From NCBI GenBank assembly GCA_044507695.1, contig JBIQJD010000028.1, forward strand, positions 1 through 22,325: a stretch of DNA of 22,325 nucleotides, in the 5' to 3' direction. The first letter of the stretch is position 1. Each line of letters begins with the position of its first letter. A model generated the notes under the pieces. The model did not search any database, had not been told where the DNA came from, and saw only the letters and a list, made by a program, of their open reading frames with translations. Below are positions 1-7,635 of this stretch, piece after piece. Both the position numbers and the translations under genes were made by a program. Source of the DNA: JBIQJD01 sp044507695. GTDB taxonomy: Bacteria; Bacteroidota; Ignavibacteria; Ignavibacteriales; Ignavibacteriaceae.

Positions 1-98
1 TATTTATAGAAACAAAATTCAAGAATATTATCACAGTCCCGTAAGGGACGATATATCGAAATAACTCTGTTAGGAGTTAAATTTTTATAATAAAAATT
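1..98. repeat. Short intergenic hairpin repeats
   Basis: Two similar hairpins lie in tandem. The first (36-49) is a perfect 5-bp stem, GTCCC/GGGAC, closing a GTAA loop. The second (62-79) is a 6-bp stem, TAACTC/GAGTTA, with a possible inner T-G pair closing a GTTA loop. Each is followed by an AT-rich tail; the second tail (about 80-98) is itself an AT palindrome. The first 20 bases of the window resemble that tail, so a further copy may be cut by the window edge. From memory, hairpins of this shape are common as multicopy intergenic repeats in Bacteroidota-type genomes; this was not checked. Confidence 0.5.
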
Positions 99-193
99 CC
101 CTGCATCTTTAATCATATTTTGCTTGATTTTCCCATCCATTTTATAAAGTTTGCTTCAGAAAAAATTCAGATAAATTCCACAGGAGAAATGAT

Positions 194-1573
194 ATGAAGT
201 TAATAATCGGAATAATCCTTCTGCTTCCGGTTATGGTTTTTCCGCAGACAGATAAAATTTCTGTTCCGTATACACAGCATGTTTTAAACAATGGTTTAAA
301 TGTACTGATACATGAAGATCATACAACACCTACAGTAAGCGTAAATGTTTGGTATCATGTGGGATCAGGAAATGAAAAACCGGGCAGAACAGGATTTGCT
401 CATCTTTTTGAACACATAATGTTTGAAGGTTCAGGAAATGTGCCGGAAGGTAAATTTGATGAATGGCTTGAAAGCGCCGGTGCAAATAATAATGGATCAA
501 CTAATACTGATAGAACTAATTATTATGAAGATCTCCCTAACAACGCACTTGATCTTGCATTGTTTCTTGAATCGGATAGAATGGGGCATCTGCTTGATGC
601 AATGTCTCCCGCAAAAGTAGATGGACAGAGAGATGTTGTAAAAAATGAACGCCGCCAGAGTTATGAAAATCAGCCGTATGGATTTGCGTGGGAAATCATT
701 TCAAAAAATTTATATCCTGAAAATTATCCTTACCACTGGCAGACAATCGGATCAATGAAAGATTTAAGCGCTGCAAGTTATGAAGATGTAGTTGAATTCT
801 TTAAAAAATATTATGTGCCTAATAATGCAAGCTTATCAATTGCCGGTGATGTTAATACAAAAGAAGTAATTGAGAAAGTAGAACATTGGTTCTCTGAAAT
901 TCCAGCCGGCGATCCTGTTACACCGATTGATCCTCCTTCGGGAATTTTAACTTCTGAAAAAAGAATAATTCTTGAAGATAAAGTTCAGCTGCCAAGGATC
1001 TACATGGTTTGGCAAACGCCTGCGCAATTCACTCCGGGTGATGCGGAGTTTGATGTTCTAGCAAATATTTTTGCAGGCGGCAAAAATTCCCGTTTATATC
1101 AAAAGCTTGTTTATGATTTACAGATTGCACAGGATGTTTCAGTTTTTCAATCATCAGCAAAACTAAATTCCGAATTCTACATGATTGCTACTGCAAAAAG
1201 CGGACATGATTTAAATGAACTTGAAAAGCTAATCCAGGAAGAAATTGAAAAAATTAAAACAACACCGCCCGATCAGCGTGAACTTGAACGGGCTGTTAAT
1301 CAGTTTGAATCTGCATTCTTAGACAGACTTGAATCGCCGGGCGGATTCAGCGGTAAAGCCAATTCACTTAATCAATATTATTTTTACACAGGAAATCCTG
1401 ATTATTTTAATGAAGATCTTGCACGATACAAAGCTTTGAGCGTGAATGATATTCAGGCAATGGCTAAAAAATATTTAAGTGATAACGCAAGAGTTGTATT
1501 AAGTGTTGTGCCGGAAGGAAAAACTGATCTTGCAGCGTCTGATTCTATTCCTGCAGAAAAGGAGATTAACTAA
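194..1573 (+). CDS. M16 family zinc peptidase, catalytic subunit
   Basis: A secreted or periplasmic M16 (pitrilysin/insulinase-type) metallopeptidase of 459 aa. A signal peptide covers about residues 1-18, ending in VFPQ. The inverted zinc motif HLFEH is intact (H70, E73, H74), and E152 in NERR is a good candidate for the downstream glutamate ligand. The N-terminal M16 half (about 28-180) is followed by an M16_C half (about 190-400). An AGGAGA ribosome site at 182-187 supports the ATG at 194. The stop codon overlaps the start of the next M16 gene by one base (TAATG), so the two are translationally coupled. In known M16B pairs the active and inactive chains form a clamshell dimer that degrades short peptides. 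The family call is firm; the substrate is unknown. Confidence 0.93.
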   Translation: MKLIIGIILLLPVMVFPQTDKISVPYTQHVLNNGLNVLIHEDHTTPTVSVNVWYHVGSGNEKPGRTGFAHLFEHIMFEGSGNVPEGKFDEWLESAGANNNGSTNTDRTNYYEDLPNNALDLALFLESDRMGHLLDAMSPAKVDGQRDVVKNERRQSYENQPYGFAWEIISKNLYPENYPYHWQTIGSMKDLSAASYEDVVEFFKKYYVPNNASLSIAGDVNTKEVIEKVEHWFSEIPAGDPVTPIDPPSGILTSEKRIILEDKVQLPRIYMVWQTPAQFTPGDAEFDVLANIFAGGKNSRLYQKLVYDLQIAQDVSVFQSSAKLNSEFYMIATAKSGHDLNELEKLIQEEIEKIKTTPPDQRELERAVNQFESAFLDRLESPGGFSGKANSLNQYYFYTGNPDYFNEDLARYKALSVNDIQAMAKKYLSDNARVVLSVVPEGKTDLAASDSIPAEKEIN

Positions 1574-3033
1574 TGAAAATATTAAAAAGTATAAAATTAT
1601 TAGTAATAGTTTTTTTGCTTTCATTAAACCAGATTTATGCACAGCCCGATAGAAGCAGTCCGCCAAAATTAGAAGAACCAAAGCCGCTTAAACTTCCTCC
1701 AATACAGGAGTTCAATCTATCAAATGGATTAAAAGTTGTGCTGATGGAGAAGCATGATGTTCCGCTTGTTCAGATTAATATTACCGTTCTTGCAGGAAGA
1801 GTAAATGAATCAAAAGAAAAAACCGGGCTTGCAACATTATGTGCAGATATGCTGGATGAAGGTGCAGGAAATTTAAATGCACTTCAGCTTGCAGATGCTA
1901 TTGATTATCTTGGCGCAGAAATTTCTGCCGGCGCAGGCTATCACACAACAGAAATTGCACTTCATACACCATTATCAAAACTCGATCAATCATTAAAACT
2001 TCTCGGAGATATAGTTCTTCATCCTGCATTTCCTGAAAAAGAACTTGAGCGTTTGAGAAAAGACCGTTTAACAACTTTAATGCAGTGGCATGATCAGCCT
2101 TCTGCAATTGCATCAGCACTTTTCAGTGAATCACTTTTCAGCCTTGAACATCCATACGGCAGAACATCAATTGGTGATGAAAATTCAATCCGCTCAATTA
2201 AGATTGATGATATCAGAAATTATCATTCAACATATTTTAAATCTAATAATGCATTTATTGTGGTAGTTGGAGATGTAATTGCTGATTCAATCAAAACAAA
2301 ACTTGAAAATATTTTTGGTAAATGGGAGAAAGGTGAAATTCCGGAAGCGGAAATTCCTGAACTGAAGCAGATTGATGGACGATCAATTCTTCTTGTAAAT
2401 AAACCGGGCGCCGCCCAATCAATAATTCAGATAGGCAGAATCGGCGTGCAGAGAGATACAGAAGATTATTTTTCAATTGTTGTAATGAATACTATTCTCG
2501 GCGGTTCATTTGCGTCACGGTTAAATCAAAATTTGCGGGAAGAACATGGTTATACATACGGTGCGGGATCATATTTCTCATTCCTTAAATCAGCCGGACC
2601 AATGGGTGCACGTGCTGCTGTTCAAACCGATGTAACCGATAGTGCTCTTGTTGAATTTTTCAAAGAGTTAAATGGAATTCACGAGCCTATACCTGATGAA
2701 GAAATTGAACGCGCAAAAAATTATGCCGCGCTTGGTTACCCGAGAAATTTTCAAACGGTTGCAAGAATTGCTGACAGGTTATCTGAAATGGTACTGTATA
2801 ATCTTCCCAAAGATTATTTCAATAATTACATAGATAATATTTTATCGGTAACTAAAGATCAGATAATGGCTGCCGCTGAAAAATATATTGTACCTGGTGA
2901 ATCTGTAATTGTTATAGTTGGAGACAGGAAAGAAATTGAAGAAGGCATCCGCAGGCTTAATCTTGGTGAGATAAAATTTCTTGAAATTGAAGATGTTCTC
3001 GGAAAAATTCCGGTTATGGAAGAAGTGAATTAA
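1573..3033 (+). CDS. M16 family peptidase-like protein, non-catalytic subunit
   Basis: A 486-aa paralogue of the upstream M16 gene, with a signal peptide (about 1-24, ending IYAQ) and a Pro-rich linker (about 25-45). Where the active subunit has HLFEH this protein has TLCAD (T88 to D92), so both zinc histidines and the catalytic glutamate are gone. The flanking framework is conserved (GLA before, DEG after). The C-terminal half keeps a REEHGYTYGAGSYF segment, the Arg/Tyr region that in M16B inactive partners helps position substrate. The start overlaps the preceding stop. The best reading is the non-catalytic half of a heterodimeric periplasmic peptidase, not a decayed gene, because the rest of the fold is intact. 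Confidence 0.9.
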   Translation: MKILKSIKLLVIVFLLSLNQIYAQPDRSSPPKLEEPKPLKLPPIQEFNLSNGLKVVLMEKHDVPLVQINITVLAGRVNESKEKTGLATLCADMLDEGAGNLNALQLADAIDYLGAEISAGAGYHTTEIALHTPLSKLDQSLKLLGDIVLHPAFPEKELERLRKDRLTTLMQWHDQPSAIASALFSESLFSLEHPYGRTSIGDENSIRSIKIDDIRNYHSTYFKSNNAFIVVVGDVIADSIKTKLENIFGKWEKGEIPEAEIPELKQIDGRSILLVNKPGAAQSIIQIGRIGVQRDTEDYFSIVVMNTILGGSFASRLNQNLREEHGYTYGAGSYFSFLKSAGPMGARAAVQTDVTDSALVEFFKELNGIHEPIPDEEIERAKNYAALGYPRNFQTVARIADRLSEMVLYNLPKDYFNNYIDNILSVTKDQIMAAAEKYIVPGESVIVIVGDRKEIEEGIRRLNLGEIKFLEIEDVLGKIPVMEEVN

Positions 3034-3068
3034 TTTTCATTTGATGAACAGATAATTTAAATCGTTAA

Positions 3069-3100
3069 AAGCAATTACATCTTAAATGATGTAATTGCTT
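3069..3100 (+). terminator. Strong hairpin terminator after the M16 pair
   Basis: A perfect 13-bp inverted repeat (3069-3081 with 3088-3100) encloses a 6-nt TTAAAT loop and is followed by ATTTATTTTA. It lies 36 nt after the second M16 stop, with no gene between. A-runs precede it, so it could also work in the opposite direction. Confidence 0.8.
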
Positions 3101-3222
3101 ATTTATTTTAAATTGAACTGAAAGAACATTAACAGTTGTAAAAATGAATATGCCAAAAAATATTGTTCATAAAAATTTTAAGCATTATCTTGAGTTCATC
3201 TAAATAAATAAAAGATGCAGAT

Positions 3223-3528
3223 ATGTTTGTAGTTATCTGGGAATATAAGATTAAACCCGGCAATGCTGATCACTTTGAACAGGCTTACGGCCCTGATGGC
3301 GAGTGGGCACAATTCTTCAGGCAATCAAAAGATTTTATTGGCACAGAATTAATGAAGGGCATTGAAGCATCACGCAGCTATGTTACAATTGATAGATGGA
3401 CTTCAGAACAGGCTTACGTAAATTTTATTGAAAAACATAAAGCTGAATATGAATCCCTTGATGATGTGCTTACACCACTCACTGAATTTGAAACAAAACT
3501 CGGCTGGTATAAAACCCTGGATGAATGA
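3223..3528 (+). CDS. Small ABM-like (dimeric alpha/beta-barrel) protein
   Basis: A cytoplasmic protein of 101 aa with no signal or membrane segment. The N-terminus FVVIWEYKIKPGNADHFEQAY matches the first strand and helix of antibiotic-biosynthesis-monooxygenase-like proteins. The middle segment (about 50-75: SYVTIDRWTSEQAYVNFIEKH) has the strand, Trp and helix pattern typical of that fold. The length is also typical. Members range from heme-degrading enzymes and quinol monooxygenases to proteins of unknown role, and nothing here picks a substrate. The ATG at 3223 has no clear Shine-Dalgarno sequence. The gene stands alone, with a terminator upstream and about 215 bases to the next gene. Confidence 0.7.
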   Translation: MFVVIWEYKIKPGNADHFEQAYGPDGEWAQFFRQSKDFIGTELMKGIEASRSYVTIDRWTSEQAYVNFIEKHKAEYESLDDVLTPLTEFETKLGWYKTLDE

Positions 3529-3743
3529 TTTTTATTCTTCTGCCACAAATAAATTAAAACCGCACACAATGGATTGCTGAAGAAAATAATAACCATCTTG
3601 AAACCGCACATTACTCTCAATTCCGTTACATTTCTCTGGTCTGCTTCATTTATAATTCTTAAAATAGGTCTGAAGATTTTCTGCAGTAACTTCTAGTTCA
3701 GTTCAGAAGAAAATATTTTTAAAAAACTCAGGAAAGAATAATT

Positions 3744-4196
3744 ATGAATATTACATACAGAGAAGCATCTGAAAATGATTTAAAAATTATTCTCGAACTG
3801 ATGAATGAGTTCTACATGGTCGATCATCTTCATTATGATGAAAAAGTAATTGCCAATGGATTGAAGAAATTATTCAGCAATAAGGCATACGGAAATTTCT
3901 GGCTGATTTATGATGATGAAATAATAGCCGGTTATATAATTATTGTGCACGGATTCAGTCTTGAATATCACGGTGTTGATGCAATGATAGATGAGTTTTA
4001 CATTCGTGAATTTTACAGGGGAAAGGGAATAGGAACGCAGACGCTTCTGTTTATAGAAAATGAATTACGCAAGCAAGGCATAAAAGCATTTCATCTGGAA
4101 GTAAACCACAGAAATAATTCCGCTAAACGCATGTACAGCAAATTTGGGTTTGAGGATCATGACCGGTATTTAATGACAAAATGGTTAAAGAATTAA
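3744..4196 (+). CDS. GNAT family N-acetyltransferase
   Basis: A 150-aa single-domain acetyltransferase. The acetyl-CoA pyrophosphate loop is visible as FYRGKGIGTQTL (R92 to G97, the RxxGxG/A motif A). It is followed by the alpha-3 helix (IENELRKQG) and a motif-B region, FHLEVNHRNNSAKRMYSKFGF, that is typical of the family. N-terminal strand and helix elements (MNITYREASENDL) complete the fold. It would transfer an acetyl group from acetyl-CoA to an amine; the acceptor cannot be read from sequence. An AGGAAAG site just upstream supports the ATG at 3744. Confidence 0.88.
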   Translation: MNITYREASENDLKIILELMNEFYMVDHLHYDEKVIANGLKKLFSNKAYGNFWLIYDDEIIAGYIIIVHGFSLEYHGVDAMIDEFYIREFYRGKGIGTQTLLFIENELRKQGIKAFHLEVNHRNNSAKRMYSKFGFEDHDRYLMTKWLKN

Positions 4197-4201
4197 ATTA
4201 A

Positions 4202-4226
4202 ACTTCTTCTATGTGCCTCTGTGTTA
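4202..4226 (+). repeat. Short CTTCTATGTGCCTCTGTGTT element
   Basis: An AT-poor phrase, CTTCTATGTGCCTCTGTGTT, lies just after the GNAT stop. Its reverse complement reads like AACACAGAGGCACATAGAAG, close to the CACAGAGGCACAGAG-type phrases that recur between genes in many environmental genomes. That comparison is from memory. The element overlaps the GTG at 4221, which argues against using that codon as the sigma-factor start. Confidence 0.3.
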
Positions 4227-4280
4227 ATAAATCATAAACAAGAATGTAAGAAAATCCCCTCACTTACGACTAAAGTAATA

Positions 4281-4772
4281 ATGGAAGAAAAATTTCTAAA
4301 GCTGATTGAAGAAAACAAATCACGGTTAATCCGGATTTGCATGTTCTATGAAAGAAGCTCTTACATCAGAAAAGATCTTTACCAGGAAATTATTTTCCAA
4401 ATTTGGAAATCTTTAAAGACTTTCAATAATAAATCAGATATTAAAACGTGGCTTTACCGTGTAGCAATAAATACTGCAATCACTTTTAAGAGGAAAAGTA
4501 AAAAGGGTTTTTTTAATAAATCTTTAGATGAATTTTATAAAATAAAAGATGAAACAAATCTTGAATATAAAACTGAAGACCAAGAATTGCTGCAATTATT
4601 GCATAATGCAATTAAAGAACTTAATAAAATTGAGCAAACTATAATTTTACTTTTCCTTGAAGGATTTAATTATAAAGAAATAGGAGATGTAACAGGCTTG
4701 ACAGAAAATAATATCGGTGTAAAAATGAGCCGCATAAAATGCAAACTCAAAGAATTGATTGAGGTGGAATAA
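4281..4772 (+). CDS. ECF-type RNA polymerase sigma-70 factor
   Basis: A sigma factor of 163 aa from the ATG at 4281. The open frame extends to a GTG at 4221, but those extra 20 residues are unlike the family and partly encoded by a repeat-like phrase. Region 2 (about 25-75) includes LYQEIIFQIWKSLKTFNNKS and TWLYRVAINTAITFKRK, the core-binding and -10 recognition segments. Region 4 (about 104-163) includes LNKIEQTIILLFLEGFNYKEIGDVTGLTENNIGVKMSRIK, the -35 recognition HTH. There is no region 3, which is typical of ECF factors. One base separates its stop from the membrane protein start at 4774, so the two form an operon. In Bacteroidota such pairs usually act as sigma factor and putative anti-sigma partner. 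Confidence 0.9.
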   Translation: MEEKFLKLIEENKSRLIRICMFYERSSYIRKDLYQEIIFQIWKSLKTFNNKSDIKTWLYRVAINTAITFKRKSKKGFFNKSLDEFYKIKDETNLEYKTEDQELLQLLHNAIKELNKIEQTIILLFLEGFNYKEIGDVTGLTENNIGVKMSRIKCKLKELIEVE

Positions 4773-4773
4773 T

Positions 4774-5358
4774 ATGAATTTGGATAATTTAAAAACTCAA
4801 TGGCAAAATCAAAAAGGCGATAACAACCTATCTGAAATACAACTTCAAACGCTTCTTCAAAAAGCTAAAGTAAATGCAGATAAATATGAGAGTTTCATGT
4901 TGTTCTTTATTAAGTTTTATTTTATTACAACAATTGCTTTGTTTGTATTTATAATATTTATGGAAATGCAAAGGGATGAATTCAGAATTCCTAAAATATT
5001 TATGATGCAAATTCCTTTAATTCTTATTTTTTCATATTACTATTATTTGTTAAAATTTAAAAAATATGGAGAAGATAATTATAGTTTTGTAAAAGCATCT
5101 ATTAAAAAATTCGGAGGTGATTTTGTATTCAAATTATTAGCCGTCCCTTATATCGTTGTTTTATTTCTTACAAGACATCCGGAAAATTTTTTTAAAAGAA
5201 TTTCTATAACACCAACAGTTTTTTACTTAACTATTTTAATGTATTTATTAATGATTGGTTATGGGTTGTACATTTATTTTACGCTGCATAAGCCTACTTT
5301 AAAATATCTTAAGCAATTGAAAAAATTATATGAGAAAATCGATCCGTTAGAAAAATAA
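4774..5358 (+). CDS. Four-helix membrane protein, putative sigma-factor partner
   Basis: An integral membrane protein of 194 aa from the ATG at 4774. A GAGGTGG ribosome site (4761-4767) inside the end of the sigma gene supports this start over the in-frame TTG at 4759. The cytoplasmic N-terminus (MNLDNLKTQWQNQ, then a helical stretch to about 40) resembles the short leader of small membrane proteins commonly encoded after ECF sigma genes in Bacteroidota. Hydrophobic segments lie at about 42-63, 75-91, 115-133 and 147-168, and the tail is Lys-rich and helical. There is no zinc-binding (ZAS) motif. Its role as an anti-sigma factor is inferred from gene position only. The operon ends at a hairpin terminator. 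Confidence 0.6.
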   Translation: MNLDNLKTQWQNQKGDNNLSEIQLQTLLQKAKVNADKYESFMLFFIKFYFITTIALFVFIIFMEMQRDEFRIPKIFMMQIPLILIFSYYYYLLKFKKYGEDNYSFVKASIKKFGGDFVFKLLAVPYIVVLFLTRHPENFFKRISITPTVFYLTILMYLLMIGYGLYIYFTLHKPTLKYLKQLKKLYEKIDPLEK

Positions 5359-5392
5359 AAAAGAGTTGACCGAAAAGTGAATCAACTCTTTT
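5359..5392 (+). terminator. Terminator after the sigma-factor operon
   Basis: An 11-bp perfect stem (5359-5369, AAAAGAGTTGA, with 5382-5392, TCAACTCTTTT) encloses a 12-nt loop. It begins immediately after the stop codon of the membrane protein. Both arms end in A/T runs, so it can also stop transcription arriving from the convergent hexosaminidase gene. Confidence 0.75.
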
Positions 5393-5424
5393 ATAAAAAA
5401 AATTTATTCAATACAATTATCTAA

Positions 5425-5456
5425 ATCTTGCAATCTTTCAATTTTGCAATCTTGCA
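5425..5456. repeat. Octamer tandem repeat, four copies
   Basis: Four head-to-tail 8-bp units: ATCTTGCA, ATCTTTCA, ATTTTGCA, ATCTTGCA. A partial copy follows toward 5469. It fills the gap between the terminator at 5392 and the hexosaminidase stop at 5470. Confidence 0.65.
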
Positions 5457-5469
5457 ATTATCAATCTTC

Positions 5470-7035
5470 TTATTCTACCCAATCAACCAGCGGTGATTTG
5501 TAATAATTTATATTCATTCCTTCCAGGCGCAAGGCATGAGCACCAAGACGTTTTTTGTATTCATCCCAGTTTCTATTGTCTTTCGCAGACCATCCAAGTT
5601 CGGCAACACCGATGATTCTGGGGAATGCAAGAAATTCAATATCACCAACCGTTTTAATTGTCTCAGCCCAAAGCGGAGCTTCAACACCAATTATTGCATC
5701 GGGATTTAGACCTTCAACATATTCTGCCGGCTCCCAGTTATAAGCTTTATCAACTTCAATAAATCCTGCCCAGTACAAGCCGAGAGTTGTTGTGCTGTCA
5801 TATTTCATATCGATATAAATTTTGGGAGAAGGAGAAAGAATAATTTTGCATCCTTGTTCTGCAGCTTTAAGAGCAAGTTTGTTTCTCCAAAGCTGAGCCA
5901 TTGAAGAAGTTTTCAGTTTGCTCTGTGCAATCTCTTCCCAGCCAATCATCTGTTTTCCATACTTGTTTACTATATCCTGAACCTTTTCTATAAATACAAC
6001 ATATTTGGATGAATCTGTTGCATGAGCTTCATCTCCGCCAACGTGAAAATATTTTCCCGGAACAAGTGCAGAAACTTCTCTTATTACATCATCAACAAAT
6101 TTATAAGTGATTTCTTTATCAAGACACAAAGAACTGAATCCTACTTTTATGCCTGTATAAAGCGGCGGAGCCTGATCATTGCAATTTAGCCCGGCGTATG
6201 ATGCAAGTGCTGCGTTTGTATGTCCCGGCATATCAATTTCAGGAATCAGTTCAATATATCTGTCATGTGCATACTTAACTATTTCAGAAAATTCTTCCTG
6301 TGTGTAGAACCCCGGATTTTCATTATTAACAGAACTGCTTCCTCCAATTTCTGTAAGCTTTGGCCATGATTTAATTTCAATTCTCCACCCCTGGTCATCA
6401 GTTAGATGCATGTGAAATTTATTAATCTTGTAGTAAGCAAGCGCATCAATATATTTTTTTACATCCTCAACACTGAAGAAATGCCTTGCAACATCAAGCA
6501 TTGCTCCGCGCCATTCATAGCGTGGTTTATCACGCACAACTCCGGCAGGAATTATCCAATCAGAGTTGCTGCCATCATTATTTTCAATTGAAGGAGGAAA
6601 TAACTGCCTTATAGTTTGAATCCCTCTGAACAATCCTTCGGCAGTATTCGCGCTGAGTTTCACCTGGCTATTTGTAATTGACAACAAATAACCTTCTCTC
6701 TCAAGTTGCTCATCTTTATCTAATGTAGAAAGAAGAATACTTTTTTCACCTTTGTAATCAGCGGCGGAAAGAACCTGTACGTTAAATCCTGTTGATGCTT
6801 TTAATTTATCTGCAAGATACTCTGCAACTTTTTGATTTTCCTGATTTAACGGATCAACCAGAATTGGAACTTCATCTTCAAATTCAAAATAACCGGTAGT
6901 TTGTTCCGCAACCAAAGGCTTTGGAATAATGGTCTGCATAGTTTTTATCTCTTCAACGGAAATTGTTCTGCATGATTGCAAAATCAGCGATGACATAAGA
7001 AGCACAAAAAGAAACTTTAAATAATGATTGAACAT
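5470..7035 (-). CDS. GH20 beta-N-acetylhexosaminidase lipoprotein
   Basis: A glycoside hydrolase family 20 enzyme of 521 aa that releases terminal N-acetylglucosamine or N-acetylgalactosamine from glycans such as chitin fragments. The N-terminus is a lipoprotein signal (hydrophobic 7-20, LQSC with C22). A GH20b-type domain covers about 35-165. The catalytic barrel starts at about 171: YEWRGAMLDVARHF with the substrate-binding Arg (R176), FHMHLTDDQGWR (H210), and the catalytic pair in HVGGDE (D335, E336), where Glu is the acid/base and Asp orients the substrate acetamido group. Length and motif order are normal. It lies downstream of the HIT gene on the same strand (97-base gap), so cotranscription is possible. 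Confidence 0.93.
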   Translation of the reverse strand: MFNHYLKFLFVLLMSSLILQSCRTISVEEIKTMQTIIPKPLVAEQTTGYFEFEDEVPILVDPLNQENQKVAEYLADKLKASTGFNVQVLSAADYKGEKSILLSTLDKDEQLEREGYLLSITNSQVKLSANTAEGLFRGIQTIRQLFPPSIENNDGSNSDWIIPAGVVRDKPRYEWRGAMLDVARHFFSVEDVKKYIDALAYYKINKFHMHLTDDQGWRIEIKSWPKLTEIGGSSSVNNENPGFYTQEEFSEIVKYAHDRYIELIPEIDMPGHTNAALASYAGLNCNDQAPPLYTGIKVGFSSLCLDKEITYKFVDDVIREVSALVPGKYFHVGGDEAHATDSSKYVVFIEKVQDIVNKYGKQMIGWEEIAQSKLKTSSMAQLWRNKLALKAAEQGCKIILSPSPKIYIDMKYDSTTTLGLYWAGFIEVDKAYNWEPAEYVEGLNPDAIIGVEAPLWAETIKTVGDIEFLAFPRIIGVAELGWSAKDNRNWDEYKKRLGAHALRLEGMNINYYKSPLVDWVE

Positions 7036-7132
7036 GATTCATCCTGAAATTTATTGAACATTCAAACATAAAAATTCTTGTTAAATAGAGGAAAGAAAAA
7101 TCAATTTAAAAAATATCTTGACTTTAATTCTT

Positions 7133-7564
7133 TTAAATAAATTGATCTGAATATTCGAATTCTGGCGGGAGAAAAGATTTCAATTTCCTGATTATTAAAT
7201 TCTTTTCTTCATCAGAATATTTTACTGCGGGAAATTTTCCCCAAACAGGTCCTGCCCATGCAGCATCATTTTTATATCTTACAATTACATGAATATGAAG
7301 CTGGTGAACAACGTTGCCTAACGCAGCAATGTTTATTTTATCGGCATTAAAAACCTCTGAAAGATTTTTTGACAGAAAGGAAATTTCTTTCATCAATTCG
7401 GATTGATCTTCATCGCCTAATTCAAAAATTTCACGGGTATTTTCTCTTTCAGGCAGAAGAATAAACCATGGATAATTTGTATCATTCATCAAAAGAAGAG
7501 AAGAAAGTCTAAATCTGCCGATTATAAAACAATCATTTTTTAGTTGGACCGGAATTTCAAACAT
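7133..7564 (-). CDS. HIT-family protein, QxHxH variant
   Basis: A 143-aa histidine-triad-fold protein, probably a cytoplasmic nucleotide hydrolase or transferase. The motif region reads VVHQLHIHVIVR, placing Q88, H90 and H92 on the triad positions. The first histidine is therefore replaced by Gln, with an extra His at 87, while the last two, including the expected nucleophile H90, remain. After it comes NDAAWAGPVWGK, a Trp-rich tail I associate with the QxHxH subgroup of bacterial HIT proteins. The N-terminal half (LLMNDTNYPWFILLPE) is the usual HIT strand region. It lies 71 bases after the UbiB-like gene and 97 bases before the hexosaminidase gene, all on the minus strand. Confidence 0.85.
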   Translation of the reverse strand: MFEIPVQLKNDCFIIGRFRLSSLLLMNDTNYPWFILLPERENTREIFELGDEDQSELMKEISFLSKNLSEVFNADKINIAALGNVVHQLHIHVIVRYKNDAAWAGPVWGKFPAVKYSDEEKNLIIRKLKSFLPPEFEYSDQFI

Positions 7565-7635
7565 CAGATTCGCATTAAATATAAATAACTGTCTGCAAAT
7601 CTAATCTAAAATTCTTTATATGAAAAAAATGATTT

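Noticed and set aside
3557..3610. AAACCGCACA repeated at 3557-3566 and 3601-3610
   Set aside because: A 10-bp direct repeat 44 bases apart, with no flanking structure and no gene whose start it obviously controls; it could be chance in this 215-base gap.
4221..4280. GTG start extending the sigma factor by 20 residues
   Set aside because: The added residues do not resemble sigma-factor N-termini, and the codon lies in a repeat-like intergenic phrase; the ATG at 4281 begins a normal ECF factor.
4759..4773. TTG start for the membrane protein
   Set aside because: The ATG at 4774 has a GAGGTGG ribosome site at a workable distance and gives a leader typical of such proteins.
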